Shown: positions 53,211 to 62,708, numbered from the stretch's first letter. The stretch is 64,000 nt of DNA from an uncultured Bacteroidales bacterium (GCA_902786725.1 CADADP010000004.1:1-64000); one strand, 5' to 3'. Notes: a model not told the origin generated them from the letters alone. Program-made: numbers and translations.

Positions 53211-54233
53211 ATGAATATGACGAAGAAGAAAATACTGACGGCTGTGGCTGTGGTGGCCCTTGCGGGAATATGCTACATGGCCTATGTGGGGCGCGTGTTG
53301 TTGGGCGGAGCTCCGGCCGATGCCGAGATACGCCTGCGCAAGGGATGCACGGTGGAGATGGTGACCGACTCGATAGCGCGAGTGCTGGATGCCGACTATG
53401 CCGCTAAGGTGGGCGAGGCGTTGCGGATACTGAAGGCCAATGTGGAGGACAGGCAGGGCGCTTATCGCATAATGAGCGGAGAGAGCGCGATGTCGGTGGC
53501 CCGCAAGATAAGGAGCGGTGCAGAGAGCGGCGTGAAGTTCACGTTCAATAATGTGCGCACCAAGCAGGACTGGGCTCGGCGAGTGGGGGCCACGTTTGCG
53601 ATGGACGCCGACTCGATGCTGGCCGTGCTCAACGATACAGCCGAGTGTGCAAAGTATGGGTTTACGCCCGACAATATCACAGCGATGTTGCTGCCCGATA
53701 CCTACGAGTTCTACTGGTGTGTGACTCCGCAGAAGCTGCTTGGCAGGTTGCATGACTATTATGAGTATTTTTGGGATAACGCTCGGCGTAGAAAGGCCGC
53801 GGACCTGGGACTGACGCCGGCCGAAGTGAGCGTGGTGGCGTCGATAGTGGAGGAGGAGACGGCCAAAACCGACGAGCGAGGCAAGGTAGCGCGGTTGTAC
53901 CTGAATAGACTGGACCGCAAGATGCCATTGCAGGCCGACCCCACGGTGAAGTTCGCTCTGGGGGACTTTGGGCTACGTCGGATAACGCACGCGATGACGC
54001 GAGTTCAGAGCAAGTGGAACACGTATGTGATAGCGGGGTTGCCACCGGGCCCGATACGAGTGGTGGAGAAGCGCACCCTGGACGCGGTGCTCAACGCGCC
54101 AACGCATGATTATCTGTATATGTGCGCTAAGGAGGACTTCTCGGGGTATCACAACTTTGCCGTGAGCCTGAGCGAGCATAATGCCAACGCCAAGCGATAT
54201 CAGGCGGCGCTCAACGCGCGAGGGATAAAGTAG
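53211..54233 (+). CDS. mltG: Endolytic murein transglycosylase MltG
   Basis: A 340-residue membrane-anchored YceG-like enzyme. One N-terminal membrane helix (about residues 6-26) is followed by a LysM-like part and the catalytic domain, with the glutamate E214 in SIVEEETAK equivalent to E218 of E. coli MltG. LQADPTVKFALGD, GLPPGPI and FAVSLSEHNANA are also conserved. It cleaves nascent glycan strands to set their length. Confidence 0.94.
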   Translation: MNMTKKKILTAVAVVALAGICYMAYVGRVLLGGAPADAEIRLRKGCTVEMVTDSIARVLDADYAAKVGEALRILKANVEDRQGAYRIMSGESAMSVARKIRSGAESGVKFTFNNVRTKQDWARRVGATFAMDADSMLAVLNDTAECAKYGFTPDNITAMLLPDTYEFYWCVTPQKLLGRLHDYYEYFWDNARRRKAADLGLTPAEVSVVASIVEEETAKTDERGKVARLYLNRLDRKMPLQADPTVKFALGDFGLRRITHAMTRVQSKWNTYVIAGLPPGPIRVVEKRTLDAVLNAPTHDYLYMCAKEDFSGYHNFAVSLSEHNANAKRYQAALNARGIK

Positions 54234-54397
54234 GGGGTGGCTCGGGGTTCGCTTTTATGCTTGTTTCTTATCGGTGCAGAAATTAGACAACGATTGACAG
54301 CAAGGGACAATTGTTGAATAGGTCTCGGCAATCGCATTCCATTGTGGCTATTTGGCTTTTTGAATTAGTAAAGAAAATTAATAAAGAAGTGAGTATT

Positions 54398-54811
54398 ATG
54401 ATACGACAAGTGGAGATAACGCTGCGGGAGCGAGGGCGCGGATGCCACCTGGTGACTCGTGAGGTGCTGGAACAGGTGGGGGTGTTGCCGCAAACCGGAC
54501 TGATGAACGTGATGGTGAAGCACACCTCGTGTGGGCTGTGTATTAACGAGAACGCCGACCCTGACGTGCGTCGCGACCTGAATGCGATACTGGACCGAAT
54601 GGTGCCCGAGCGAGAGCCGTACTACCGCCATACGCTGGAGGGCGATGACGACATGCCGGCGCATGCCAAGAGTGCGCTGACCGGCGTGTCGCTCACGATA
54701 CCCATTACCGGTGGTCGGCTGAATCTGGGCACGTGGCAGGGCATCTATCTGTGTGAGTTCCGCGACTATGGCGGTCCACGCCGCATGGTAGTGACGATTA
54801 TAGGAGAATGA
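54398..54811 (+). CDS. YjbQ family protein (secondary thiamine-phosphate synthase-like)
   Basis: A 137-residue UPF0047/YjbQ protein. Motifs NVMVKHTSCGLCINENADPD, DMPAHAKSALTG and GTWQGIYLCEFRD are intact, with the metal-binding His residues. Members form trimers, and a minor thiamine-phosphate synthase activity is known for E. coli YjbQ; the main role is unclear. The ATG at 54398 is chosen over the upstream codon at 54311. The 164-bp gap before it holds no gene. Confidence 0.88.
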   Translation: MIRQVEITLRERGRGCHLVTREVLEQVGVLPQTGLMNVMVKHTSCGLCINENADPDVRRDLNAILDRMVPEREPYYRHTLEGDDDMPAHAKSALTGVSLTIPITGGRLNLGTWQGIYLCEFRDYGGPRRMVVTIIGE

Positions 54812-54826
54812 GACGGCTTGTGTGAA

Positions 54827-55744
54827 ATGGAGCAGGCAAAGAAAAAGACGCTGGTGGTGATAACCGGGCCCACGGGAGTGGGAAAGACCGGTGTGGCGAT
54901 AGACGTGGCGCGATGGCTGGGTTGCGAGATAATCAATGCCGACTCGCGGCAGGTGTTCCGTGGTATTCCCATAGGCACGGCGGCGCCAACAGCCGAGCAG
55001 CAGGCGGCTGTGCGTCATCACTTTGTGGCGGTGAAGAATCTGGATGAATACTACAGCGCCAGTGAGTTTGAGAGCGATGTGTTGCGGCTATTGGAGACCG
55101 AGATGTGGCAACGAGGTGACTATGCGGTGATGTGTGGAGGGTCGATGCTCTATGTGGATGCAGTGTGTAATGGGATAGACGAGTTGCCCACGATAAGCGA
55201 CGCGGTGCGTGCGGCAGTGGCCCTGAAGTGGCGTGACGAGGGTTTGGAATCGCTGCTGGCCGAACTGGCCGAGCGGGATCCGGCGTATTACAGCCAAGTG
55301 GATAAGCGGAACGCGAAGCGCGTGGCGCACGCCGTGGAGATTTGTCGCCAGGCCGGGAGACCATATTCGGAGTTGCGCACAGGCGCGGTGAAAGAGCGCG
55401 ACTTCGCGGTGGTGAAAGTGGGGCTGAATGTGCCGCGTGAGGAACTGTTTTCGCGCATCAACGCCCGAGTGGATGCCATGATGGCGGCAGGCCTGGAAGA
55501 AGAGGCGCGCCGAGTGTATGGTCTGCGTCAGCTAAACTCGCTCAATACTGTGGGTTACAAAGAAATGTTTGCCTACTTCGATGGGGCGATGGACTTGGCG
55601 ACAGCGCGCGAGCGGATAAAGAAAAACACGCGAGTGTATGCCAAGAAGCAACTCACGTGGTATGCGAAAGACCCGGCCATAGTGTGGTGTGAGCCGGAGC
55701 GAGCGCAAGAAGTGATAACCGGTCTTATTCAGAGAGCGCCTTGA
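54827..55744 (+). CDS. miaA: tRNA dimethylallyltransferase
   Basis: A 305-residue enzyme adding a dimethylallyl group to A37 of tRNAs that read UNN codons. The P-loop GPTGVGKT (residues 14-21), the substrate motif DSRQVFRGIPIGTAAPT and GGSMLYVDA are intact, with the RNA-binding region near the end (TVGYKEMFAYFDG, TRVYAKKQLTWY). It begins 15 bp after the YjbQ gene. Its last 20 bp overlap the convergent membrane-protein gene. Confidence 0.95.
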   Translation: MEQAKKKTLVVITGPTGVGKTGVAIDVARWLGCEIINADSRQVFRGIPIGTAAPTAEQQAAVRHHFVAVKNLDEYYSASEFESDVLRLLETEMWQRGDYAVMCGGSMLYVDAVCNGIDELPTISDAVRAAVALKWRDEGLESLLAELAERDPAYYSQVDKRNAKRVAHAVEICRQAGRPYSELRTGAVKERDFAVVKVGLNVPREELFSRINARVDAMMAAGLEEEARRVYGLRQLNSLNTVGYKEMFAYFDGAMDLATARERIKKNTRVYAKKQLTWYAKDPAIVWCEPERAQEVITGLIQRAP

Positions 55745-56033
55745 CCCCCTGCCAGAGCACCGCGACTGTGACAGCCACCAAAGCGAAGAAAAACAGCACG
55801 TCGGCCACGGTGATAACAGAGTGGTCGGCAAAGAGCGTGGCGTAGGTCCACATTCCCAGGCATCCCAGAAATGCGGTGGCATAGACGGTGACCTTGAGCC
55901 ACAGAAGCGAGTGCGGCTGTTTGTCGGGGAGTTTGTTGAGCACACGACGTGTGAACCACGGGTTTGGCGTCTCGGGGAAGGAATCCCGCTTGAGTTTGCG
56001 TGCTAATTCATTATCTAATGAGTCGTGTTTCAT
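55725..56033 (-). CDS. Small membrane protein downstream of an ECF sigma factor
   Basis: A 102-residue protein with a charged cytoplasmic N-terminus (about 1-42) and two hydrophobic helices (about 47-65 and 72-95). It lies 25 bp after the sigma gene on the same strand. The layout would fit a small anti-sigma or accessory regulator, but no zinc-binding or ZAS motif is seen. Position, not homology, is the ground for this idea. Confidence 0.7.
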   Translation of the reverse strand: MKHDSLDNELARKLKRDSFPETPNPWFTRRVLNKLPDKQPHSLLWLKVTVYATAFLGCLGMWTYATLFADHSVITVADVLFFFALVAVTVAVLWQGVKALSE

Positions 56034-56058
56034 AACAGTGAATGAGGTTTTCTGAGAG

Positions 56059-56607
56059 TTAACTGAAGTTGTTGTCGGGGTTGTCGGTGAGAGCGGCGGC
56101 CATTTTCTGTTTGGCTCGGTGCAGGTGCGACTTGATGGTGCCTTGAGGCAGTTGCATCACAGACGCTATGCGCTTGAGAGGCAAGTCGTGGATGTAGAAG
56201 AGCGTGACGATGGCCCGCTCGGTGTGGCTGAGGGCGGCCAGGGCCGCTTGCGTGTCGATAGAGGCATCGATGGTGTGCGGGGAATCGAGAGGCGCGTCGG
56301 CGAGAGTGTTGATGTCGGGGGAGGCGATGTCATGGGTCCGCCTGATGTGGGCGTAGAACTCGTTGTAGGCGATGCGGAACAGCCAAGTGGAGAAAGATGA
56401 AAGCCCCCGGAACGAGCGGATACTGAGATAAGCCTTGATAAACGTTTCTTGCGCGAGGTCGTCGGTTAGGTCGGCATTGCCCATGGTGAGGTTCATCAGG
56501 AATCGCCTCAGCGCGGGTTGATAAGCCTCAACGAGCGTGCCGAAAGCGTTCCTGTCGTCGGCAAGAACGCATCGTGAGATAAGTGCTATTTCGTCCAGTT
56601 TCCTCAT
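56059..56607 (-). CDS. ECF-type RNA polymerase sigma factor
   Basis: A 182-residue sigma-70 family member of the extracytoplasmic-function group. Region 2 shows DDLAQETFIKAYLSIRSF and FSTWLFRIAYNEFY. Region 4 shows LSHTERAIVTLFYIHDLPL, then a helix-turn-helix of the form RIASVMQLPQGTIKSHLHRA. The ATG at 56607 is preferred; a TTG six codons upstream (56625) is possible. It sits between two membrane-protein genes on the same strand, 24 bp after the first, and may be controlled by them. Confidence 0.93.
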   Translation of the reverse strand: MRKLDEIALISRCVLADDRNAFGTLVEAYQPALRRFLMNLTMGNADLTDDLAQETFIKAYLSIRSFRGLSSFSTWLFRIAYNEFYAHIRRTHDIASPDINTLADAPLDSPHTIDASIDTQAALAALSHTERAIVTLFYIHDLPLKRIASVMQLPQGTIKSHLHRAKQKMAAALTDNPDNNFS

Positions 56608-56631
56608 CGCGGACCCTTGTGGCAAGCGACT

Positions 56632-57519
56632 TTATTTGAACGGTGTGAAGACGGGCGGTTGCTGTTGAGGGGACTCGGGTCGTGCCGGTTGCTGCTGTTG
56701 CGGAGAGTCGGGTTGCTGCTGTTGCGAAGCGCGGAATTGCTGTTGCAGGTATGCGGCGTTGCGCTGCTCCAAGTAGGCTATAACCCCCTTGCTGGCGCCG
56801 ATGAAAAGCAGGATGCTGCACAGACCCACCATTGGCATCGCGTCGGCGAGGGCAAAGAATAGCATGCCACCCAGCCCAACGGCTATAAGGGTGAGAGGTG
56901 TCTTATAGGCCTGGACGTTGATGAGCCGGTCGGTGTTGAGAGCGTGCTCCGGGGCTGTGGGTTGACCGTCGGGTACGACATTGGAGACGGGAGGCGTCGC
57001 GAAGGATGGTTGCGCTTGCTGAACCACCACCGTTTGTCGAGGCTCGCGCCCCAGTATGGTGCCGCTGAGCGGGTAGTTGTTCTCGATGGCGCGTTCCATG
57101 ACGCGGTACTTGGCGCGGCGATGCAGATACATAAACAGCAATCCCAGGAACACAATGGCAAAGATGGCAGTAAACACTATGGCGGTGTTTTTCGTGATCA
57201 TGCCGGTTTCCAACGCTTTTCTGCGGATTCGCTCGGCCGAATTGATTTCCTCTATGCGAATGTCGCCCTCGGTAACTGAGTCGATTTCTATGGAGGTGTT
57301 GGAGTAGTACCCCGAGGGGTGAGTGATGAGCGTGTCGTGCAAGGCGCTTGAGAGCAGCGAGTTGAGCGTGGCGGTAGAGATAGTTACCGAGTTGTCGCCC
57401 GAACGAATCACGATGGCGCTGTCGCCTTGCAGCGAGAGAGTTCCCGAGGGGGTGTTTTGGGAACTCGCCGCACTGCACGAAATAATGAAGATTGAGAGAA
57501 ATAAAATAAGTTTTTTCAT
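56632..57519 (-). CDS. Membrane protein with Q/P-rich tail, upstream of the sigma gene
   Basis: A 295-residue protein with an N-terminal signal or lipobox (IISC, C15), a periplasmic part to about residue 105, one membrane helix at about 112-135, a cytoplasmic stretch, and two more hydrophobic segments at about 210-250 (LTLIAVGLGGMLFFALADAM, VGLCSILLFIGASKG). The C-terminal ~50 residues are rich in Gln and Pro. It resembles the DUF6249 group in layout. Being the first gene of the sigma operon, it may sense an envelope signal. Confidence 0.65.
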   Translation of the reverse strand: MKKLILFLSIFIISCSAASSQNTPSGTLSLQGDSAIVIRSGDNSVTISTATLNSLLSSALHDTLITHPSGYYSNTSIEIDSVTEGDIRIEEINSAERIRRKALETGMITKNTAIVFTAIFAIVFLGLLFMYLHRRAKYRVMERAIENNYPLSGTILGREPRQTVVVQQAQPSFATPPVSNVVPDGQPTAPEHALNTDRLINVQAYKTPLTLIAVGLGGMLFFALADAMPMVGLCSILLFIGASKGVIAYLEQRNAAYLQQQFRASQQQQPDSPQQQQPARPESPQQQPPVFTPFK

Positions 57520-57609
57520 AATTCAAATGTTTTTTTCTGTGCATTAGATGCTGTGAAGTTAGTGAAAGGTTGCAAAAGAAGATGATTTTTTTGGAAAAAT
57601 ATGTGTGAG

Positions 57610-57647
57610 TTTCACCCAAATCGGTCATCAGGCCGATTTGGGTGAAA
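57610..57647 (-). terminator. Terminator of the cyd operon
   Basis: TTTCACCCAAATCGG (57610-57624) and CCGATTTGGGTGAAA (57633-57647) form a perfect 15-bp stem with an 8-nt loop. On the minus strand a T-rich run follows. It is 45 bp downstream of cydB. Confidence 0.85.
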
Positions 57648-57691
57648 GTATGGAATTACATGTCTTATGTAATGGTGTGTTCCGGGTGGGG

Positions 57692-58831
57692 TTAGTACTT
57701 GTCGTCTTCGTCGAGAGCACTGAGTTCGGTTGCGGTGAGCGATTTGCGGTCCATGGCTCGCCAGGCGTAGAAGATATAGGCCACCACAAACGGCACCATC
57801 AGCGAAGCCACGCTCATGGCTGTGAGAGTGAAGTGACTTGACGAGCTGTTGCGTATGGTGAGCGAAGACTGAGCATCGAGCAGCGACGGATAATAGGCCG
57901 TGTCGTTGAATCCCAGTACCCAGAATAGGGCCATCACCACCAGTATGGTGCCGGCGCCGGCAAACCAGATGCCACGGCGGAACGCGGGCGCGAGCAGCGA
58001 CCGGATGATGCCGTAGAGCACGAGCAGAGTGCCCACGAGCAGCGCGCACAAGCACCACCACATCTGCAGAAAGTTGTGCAGGTATTTCAGTTCCACCCAC
58101 TGAGCGGGCTGGCCGGGCTTGGCCTCGATGCCTGATGCGGTGAGGATGAGTGCCGCCGAGGCGAGAAACAGCGCTACGAAAGCGGCACCGTTGATGAGCA
58201 GGTGGCGGTGCTGGAGGGGCTGGATGTAGTCGTCGTCGATGTTATTGATAAAGTAGAGCGATGCCAGAGTGCGAGCCAGCATGAGCACCATCAGGCCGAA
58301 GACCAGGTTTTTCCAGCAAATGATGGCTTCGAGTCCGTGTAGCGGTCCCCACTGCGAGATGCCGGCGCCGTGGTTGAGGATATTGTCTTTCTGAACGGTG
58401 AATTCGGCGCCGAAAAACATTCCGGCCACCGCCACCCCGAGCAAGAGCGGCCCCACGATGCCGTTGACGAAGAGCAGGCAGTCGTAGAATCGCGAGCCAT
58501 AGACATTGCCATGCTTGGAGCGGTATTCATAGGAAACGGCCTGGATGACGAAACTGAACAGAATCAGCATCCACAGCCAGTAGGCGCCGCCGAAGCTGGT
58601 GGAATAGAACAGCGGGAACGAGGCGAAGAATGCTCCGCCGAATGTTACCAGAGTGGTGAAAGTGAATTCCCACTTGCGTCCCAGCGAGTTGATGAGCAGA
58701 GATCGCTTGTCGCGGTCGGGAACAGAGATGAGCATGGATTGTCCGCCCTGCACAAAGAGCAGGAACACCAGCAATGCGCCGAGCAGTGACATTATGAGCC
58801 ACCAGTAGTTTTGAAGAATATTGTAGTCCAT
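57692..58831 (-). CDS. cydB: Cytochrome bd quinol oxidase subunit II
   Basis: A 379-residue integral membrane subunit with about nine helices. The N-terminus MDYNILQNYWWLIMSLLGALLVFLLF replaces the canonical signature seen in proteobacteria, as usual in Bacteroidetes. RKWEFTFTTLVTFGGAFFASFPLFY is conserved. It pairs with CydA to form the terminal oxidase that reduces oxygen to water at very low concentrations. It lies 24 bp after cydA. Confidence 0.94.
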   Translation of the reverse strand: MDYNILQNYWWLIMSLLGALLVFLLFVQGGQSMLISVPDRDKRSLLINSLGRKWEFTFTTLVTFGGAFFASFPLFYSTSFGGAYWLWMLILFSFVIQAVSYEYRSKHGNVYGSRFYDCLLFVNGIVGPLLLGVAVAGMFFGAEFTVQKDNILNHGAGISQWGPLHGLEAIICWKNLVFGLMVLMLARTLASLYFINNIDDDYIQPLQHRHLLINGAAFVALFLASAALILTASGIEAKPGQPAQWVELKYLHNFLQMWWCLCALLVGTLLVLYGIIRSLLAPAFRRGIWFAGAGTILVVMALFWVLGFNDTAYYPSLLDAQSSLTIRNSSSSHFTLTAMSVASLMVPFVVAYIFYAWRAMDRKSLTATELSALDEDDKY

Positions 58832-58855
58832 GAGGCTTTTGATAGTTTTTAGAGG

Positions 58856-60436
58856 TTAAAGACTGGCCGAGTCGAGGTCGGATTGAGATTTCTTGGAGAT
58901 TTGGCGGCAGATGATGCTTATGTCGGCAATGAGTAGCGCGGTGAAGACCACGGCAAAGATCCAGAAAGTAGTCTGCACATATCCGGCTGTGATGTCGCTG
59001 ATAGCCACCTTGTTGGGCATGAGGTCCTGAATGGTCCAGGGCTGTCGGCCCACCTCGGCCACAATCCATCCGCACATGCCGCAGAGGTAGGTGAGCGGCA
59101 CGGTGAGCACTGCCAAGCGGTGCCACCACCTGCCCCAGCGAGCCTTGTCGAGGATTTGGCGTTTGTAGGCCAGCAAGAGCGCTATAAGCATGAATGCCAA
59201 GATGTATCCGCCCAGTAGCACCATCAGGTGGAAGGTGTAGAACGTGAGCGGGACGTTGGGCACGGCTTCGGTGGGTTTTTCCAGGTAGCCGTAGCCCAGA
59301 TATCGGAAGTCGGTGTTGATAACCTGCCTGAGGCTGTCGATGGTGGCTTTGTCGGCACCTGAGGATGTGGCGGTGTGGTAGGAGGCCAGTGCTTTTTGCA
59401 CATCGCGTCCGCGCGCCATACGCTCGGCATAGGAGATGGTGTTGAGCGTGTCGCCGTTCTCGTCGAGTGAGAAACCGTCGATTATGTCGTTAATTCCCGG
59501 CACAAAGGCGTGAGGATTATTGGTGGCCAGGAGCGAGAGACCGTAGGGCAGATCCATCTCGGTGATGAAGGTGCGCTCGGTGTTCTCGGCAGTTTTTGCG
59601 GGGTTCAGCAGGCCCGCAACCACGATGGGCTGTGCCGCGCGTCCGCGATAGAGTCCTTCCATGGCCGCAAGTTTCATGGGCTGGTGCTTGGCCACTGCCA
59701 CGGCCGATGAGTGGCCGGTGACCATGGTGAGCAGTATCCCGATTAGCCCAATCCAAGCGCCCACCTTGAGGCTACGGTAGCAGTGCCGGATATTGCGCTT
59801 GCGTAGCATCATCCAGCCGCACACGCCCACCACAAACGCTCCACCCAGCACCCACGCGCTGAGCACGGTGTGGAAGAACTTGTTGATGGCCATGGGCGAG
59901 AGAGCCACGCTCAGGAAGCTGGTCATCTCGTTGCGCATGGTGTCGGGGTTGAAGGTGCAACCTGTGGGATATTGCATCCAGGCGTTAGCCACGAGAATCC
60001 AGAGGGCTGAGAGGCTGGCGCCGATAGCGGTGAGCCACGTGGAGGCCAGGTGGAATCGGGGCGATACCTTATTCCATCCGAAGAACATCACCGCGATGAA
60101 GGTGGATTCCATGAAGAAAGCCAGAATGCCCTCGATGGCGAGAGGGGCCCCGAAAATGTCGCCCACGAACCAACTGTAGTTGGACCAGTTGGTGCCGAAC
60201 TCAAACTCCAGGATTATGCCTGTGGCCACGCCAATGGCGAAGTTCACGCCGAAGAGCGTCATCCAGAACTTGGTGGTGGCCAGCCACTTGACGTCGCGAG
60301 TGCGGTAATAGATGGTTTCCATTATGGCGATAATCACGCCCAGTCCCAGCGTGAGAGGGACAAAAAGCCAGTGATAGCAGGCGGTGAGGGCGAATTGTGC
60401 CCGCGACCAGTCCACAACGTTCATTAGTAGTTCCAT
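58856..60436 (-). CDS. cydA: Cytochrome bd quinol oxidase subunit I
   Basis: A 526-residue haem-bearing subunit. H22 in CYHWLFVPLTLG is the N-terminal haem ligand, and HTVLSAWVLGG carries the second His. The GRQPWTIQDLMP loop near the C-terminus is the quinol-site signature. The Q-loop insertion (about 255-380) is of the type common in Bacteroidetes. It accepts electrons from menaquinol. It follows the DUF4492 gene by 26 bp. Confidence 0.96.
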   Translation of the reverse strand: MELLMNVVDWSRAQFALTACYHWLFVPLTLGLGVIIAIMETIYYRTRDVKWLATTKFWMTLFGVNFAIGVATGIILEFEFGTNWSNYSWFVGDIFGAPLAIEGILAFFMESTFIAVMFFGWNKVSPRFHLASTWLTAIGASLSALWILVANAWMQYPTGCTFNPDTMRNEMTSFLSVALSPMAINKFFHTVLSAWVLGGAFVVGVCGWMMLRKRNIRHCYRSLKVGAWIGLIGILLTMVTGHSSAVAVAKHQPMKLAAMEGLYRGRAAQPIVVAGLLNPAKTAENTERTFITEMDLPYGLSLLATNNPHAFVPGINDIIDGFSLDENGDTLNTISYAERMARGRDVQKALASYHTATSSGADKATIDSLRQVINTDFRYLGYGYLEKPTEAVPNVPLTFYTFHLMVLLGGYILAFMLIALLLAYKRQILDKARWGRWWHRLAVLTVPLTYLCGMCGWIVAEVGRQPWTIQDLMPNKVAISDITAGYVQTTFWIFAVVFTALLIADISIICRQISKKSQSDLDSASL

Positions 60437-60462
60437 GCTTGCAGAAGTTATTAGTTTGATTG

Positions 60463-60720
60463 TTAATTACGGTGATTGGTGAGTTGTTCTCTTACGTACT
60501 GCGCTTTACCCTCGTCGGTGTCGCTCTTGGAGTTGAGGAAGTTGGGGAAAAAGAGCAGTTTTATCACTATGAAGAATATGAACAGTTTTATGCCGATGAT
60601 GGCCCATAGCGTCTTGCCCACAGTCATGGAGCGAAATCCCTCGACGTAGAAGTTGACCACGCGCCTAATCCAGCATATACGCTTGGGGCTGACCTGATGA
60701 GTGATATCGGATGAGTGCAT
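60463..60720 (-). CDS. DUF4492 small membrane protein of the cyd operon
   Basis: An 85-residue protein with one membrane helix (TLWAIIGIKLFIFFIVIKLLFF). In Bacteroidetes it commonly precedes cydAB and is thought to be a small accessory subunit or assembly factor; this is inferred from gene order. The ATG at 60720 is preferred over the longer frame to 60759, because the latter overlaps the -7 box at 60757-60764. Confidence 0.82.
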   Translation of the reverse strand: MHSSDITHQVSPKRICWIRRVVNFYVEGFRSMTVGKTLWAIIGIKLFIFFIVIKLLFFPNFLNSKSDTDEGKAQYVREQLTNHRN

Positions 60721-60756
60721 ATCTTGTGAGAGTGGTGTGAAGGTTATTAGTAATCG

Positions 60757-60787
60757 CAAATTTAATAATTATGTGACAATTTTGCAA
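60757..60787 (-). promoter_or_regulatory. Promoter of the DUF4492-cydAB operon
   Basis: On the minus strand TTG (complement of 60785-60787), a 20-nt spacer and TAAATTTG (complement of 60757-60764). Confidence 0.68.
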
Positions 60788-60876
60788 GTGGCGTGGGAAA
60801 TTTGCAGGAGCGGGCCGGACCCGCCGGAATGTGGGGGCGATGGAGGTGTGGAGCGTTGGGGAGAATAAAGAGACGG

Positions 60877-60908
60877 AGCGCGACTTCCCGCTGTGTGGAA
60901 ATCGCGCT
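60877..60908 (-). terminator. Terminator of the DUF4836-like gene
   Basis: AGCGCGACTTCC (60877-60888) pairs with GGAAATCGCGCT (60897-60908) with one mismatch, and a T-rich stretch follows on the minus strand. It lies 61 bp past the stop codon. Confidence 0.6.
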
Positions 60909-60968
60909 TCGCTAATCTTGCGTATCCGGCCTGTGACTGATGCGACAGCCACAAAGGGGGCAGTGGCG

Positions 60969-62426
60969 TTAATTCTTAAGGTGCTTGAACGCGCCGTAGA
61001 GTGCTCCTATGGCCTCGAGTGGGCTAAGTTTCTTGCCATTCTCCTTAATCGTTACCTTGGCGGAACTGCCTTTAATATCGGCTGCCTCGGCGGCAAATTC
61101 AACCTCAACAGCGCCCTGGGTAACAGAGAAATATGCTCCACATACCGACTTGCCGACTATGTCTTTAGCCGCGCCTACGCTTGCCAGATTCTCAGCGAAC
61201 GATTTGTCGCCAAACTTGATATAGACTGCTCCGTTCTTCACGCCAATTGCGCCGTCGCGACCGTTGATGGGCTGGTTTAGCACCAGTTCGTCGCCCTTGC
61301 GCGTTACAAGCTCGGCAAGAGAGTTCTCCACGATGCCGAGCAGTTCGCCAGCCTTACCGCACTTGAAAGCCAGCGCGCCGCAGAAGTTCTGACCGGTAAG
61401 TTCATCACTGGCCACTGCCAGCGTGATGGGTCCGTTGATCGACTTGATGATTTCGAAAGCCTTTTCCTTTTCGGGCGAGCCACTGAGCTGGTTGGTATAG
61501 GTTTTCACCATTTCCAAGTTGGCGATGCCTTCGCCATTGAGCGCGAGTGAGAACACAGCCACGTTCTTAGCTTTAGGCAAAAGCGGGAGCAGGTCAGCAC
61601 TGGGCTTTGCCACCACTTGAGAGGCGAGTTTGGCCAGGTCGCAATTGGCTTCAATGTCGTTCTCATGCTTGAATTTCAGTCCGCCATCGGCCAGACTCAC
61701 ATGGTAGGCCGTGCTCTTGATGTCCTTGAGTAGCTCCAGGACAGGCTGTGCCTGAGCCGCCATGCCACCCATCCGCGCGCCCCCGGCTGCAATCTTCTGC
61801 ATGAACGAGTTGTTGAGGTAGATGTTCAAGTCTTCGGAGGCATCGATAGCCTTAACAGCCGCTGCGTTACCCGCGATGCTCTTCTCGAGCGAGGAGAGCT
61901 GCTTCACGCGGTCTTCGGGGGACGTGGAGCCCAGCCCTGAGAGACAGTAGAGCACGTCGTCGAAGATGGCGAGGCCGTTGCCGCCACCCACTTTAAGCGC
62001 CAGAATGCCGCCCTTGTCTTCCATCTTTGCGCCGGCTTGGTCTTCGATGTAGGCCTGCAGTTTTTTGGCGTCACTCACAGGGACCAGTGCCACGAGAGCG
62101 TCGCTCTTCGCGTCGGCGGGCACAAAACAGTAGATGCTGTTCTGGAAGTCAACTCCCGACTCTACGAACTTCGCGCCCTCGGCATCGAAATTGCTCAGGT
62201 CGGTGCCCATATCACGGAGCATATCCATAAACTTCTGCGGCAGCACTATCTTGCCATCCTTGATGTCGATTCCGGAATGCTCGATAAAATTGAGTACATC
62301 GAACTTAGCCACCATTACGGCATCGGCCGGAATCTGATTCTCGAGCTTGCTGTCCACATTGCTACACGATGTGACAACCAGCAGTGCCATTAGCACCAAC
62401 AAACAATTCTTTAGTGTTTTCATCAT
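60969..62426 (-). CDS. DUF4836-like lipoprotein
   Basis: A 485-residue exported lipoprotein with lipobox VTSC (C21). The mature part consists of repeated alpha/beta units, with LENQIPADAVMVAKFDV near the start, the pattern of the Bacteroidales DUF4836 family. No enzyme motif is seen and the role is unknown; it is probably a periplasmic or outer-membrane anchored protein. It is transcribed alone from a consensus promoter. Confidence 0.75.
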   Translation of the reverse strand: MMKTLKNCLLVLMALLVVTSCSNVDSKLENQIPADAVMVAKFDVLNFIEHSGIDIKDGKIVLPQKFMDMLRDMGTDLSNFDAEGAKFVESGVDFQNSIYCFVPADAKSDALVALVPVSDAKKLQAYIEDQAGAKMEDKGGILALKVGGGNGLAIFDDVLYCLSGLGSTSPEDRVKQLSSLEKSIAGNAAAVKAIDASEDLNIYLNNSFMQKIAAGGARMGGMAAQAQPVLELLKDIKSTAYHVSLADGGLKFKHENDIEANCDLAKLASQVVAKPSADLLPLLPKAKNVAVFSLALNGEGIANLEMVKTYTNQLSGSPEKEKAFEIIKSINGPITLAVASDELTGQNFCGALAFKCGKAGELLGIVENSLAELVTRKGDELVLNQPINGRDGAIGVKNGAVYIKFGDKSFAENLASVGAAKDIVGKSVCGAYFSVTQGAVEVEFAAEAADIKGSSAKVTIKENGKKLSPLEAIGALYGAFKHLKN

Positions 62427-62527
62427 AACTTTTTTCTATTTGAGCCACATTGTTTTTCTTGGGAAACGGTTTGGGACAGGCTCATTTCTTCCCTTGCGCC
62501 GCTTCCTTAATTCTATACTCAATATCG

Positions 62528-62557
62528 CAAAGGTAATAATTAATTTTAGATTTCCAA
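62528..62557 (-). promoter_or_regulatory. Promoter of the DUF4836-like gene
   Basis: On the minus strand TTG (complement of 62555-62557), a 19-nt spacer and TACCTTTG (complement of 62528-62535), giving a ~95-nt leader. Confidence 0.6.
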
Positions 62558-62700
62558 ACCGTTATTCTGATTTTAATATATTTCTTTTGGACGAGTATTT
62601 GTGAACTGAAAGGATGTGGGCGTTATTCTAAAACCGTATCAACAAACGTTAAATAGTGTTTAAATCATATTTTACTATTTCTTTTTCTTTTTCTTTTTTC

Positions 62701-62708
62701 TAACTTTG
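62701..62708 (+). promoter_or_regulatory. -7 element of nagA
   Basis: TAACTTTG is an exact TAnnTTTG box. It follows a long T/C-rich stretch with no TTG at the -33 position. Confidence 0.45.
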
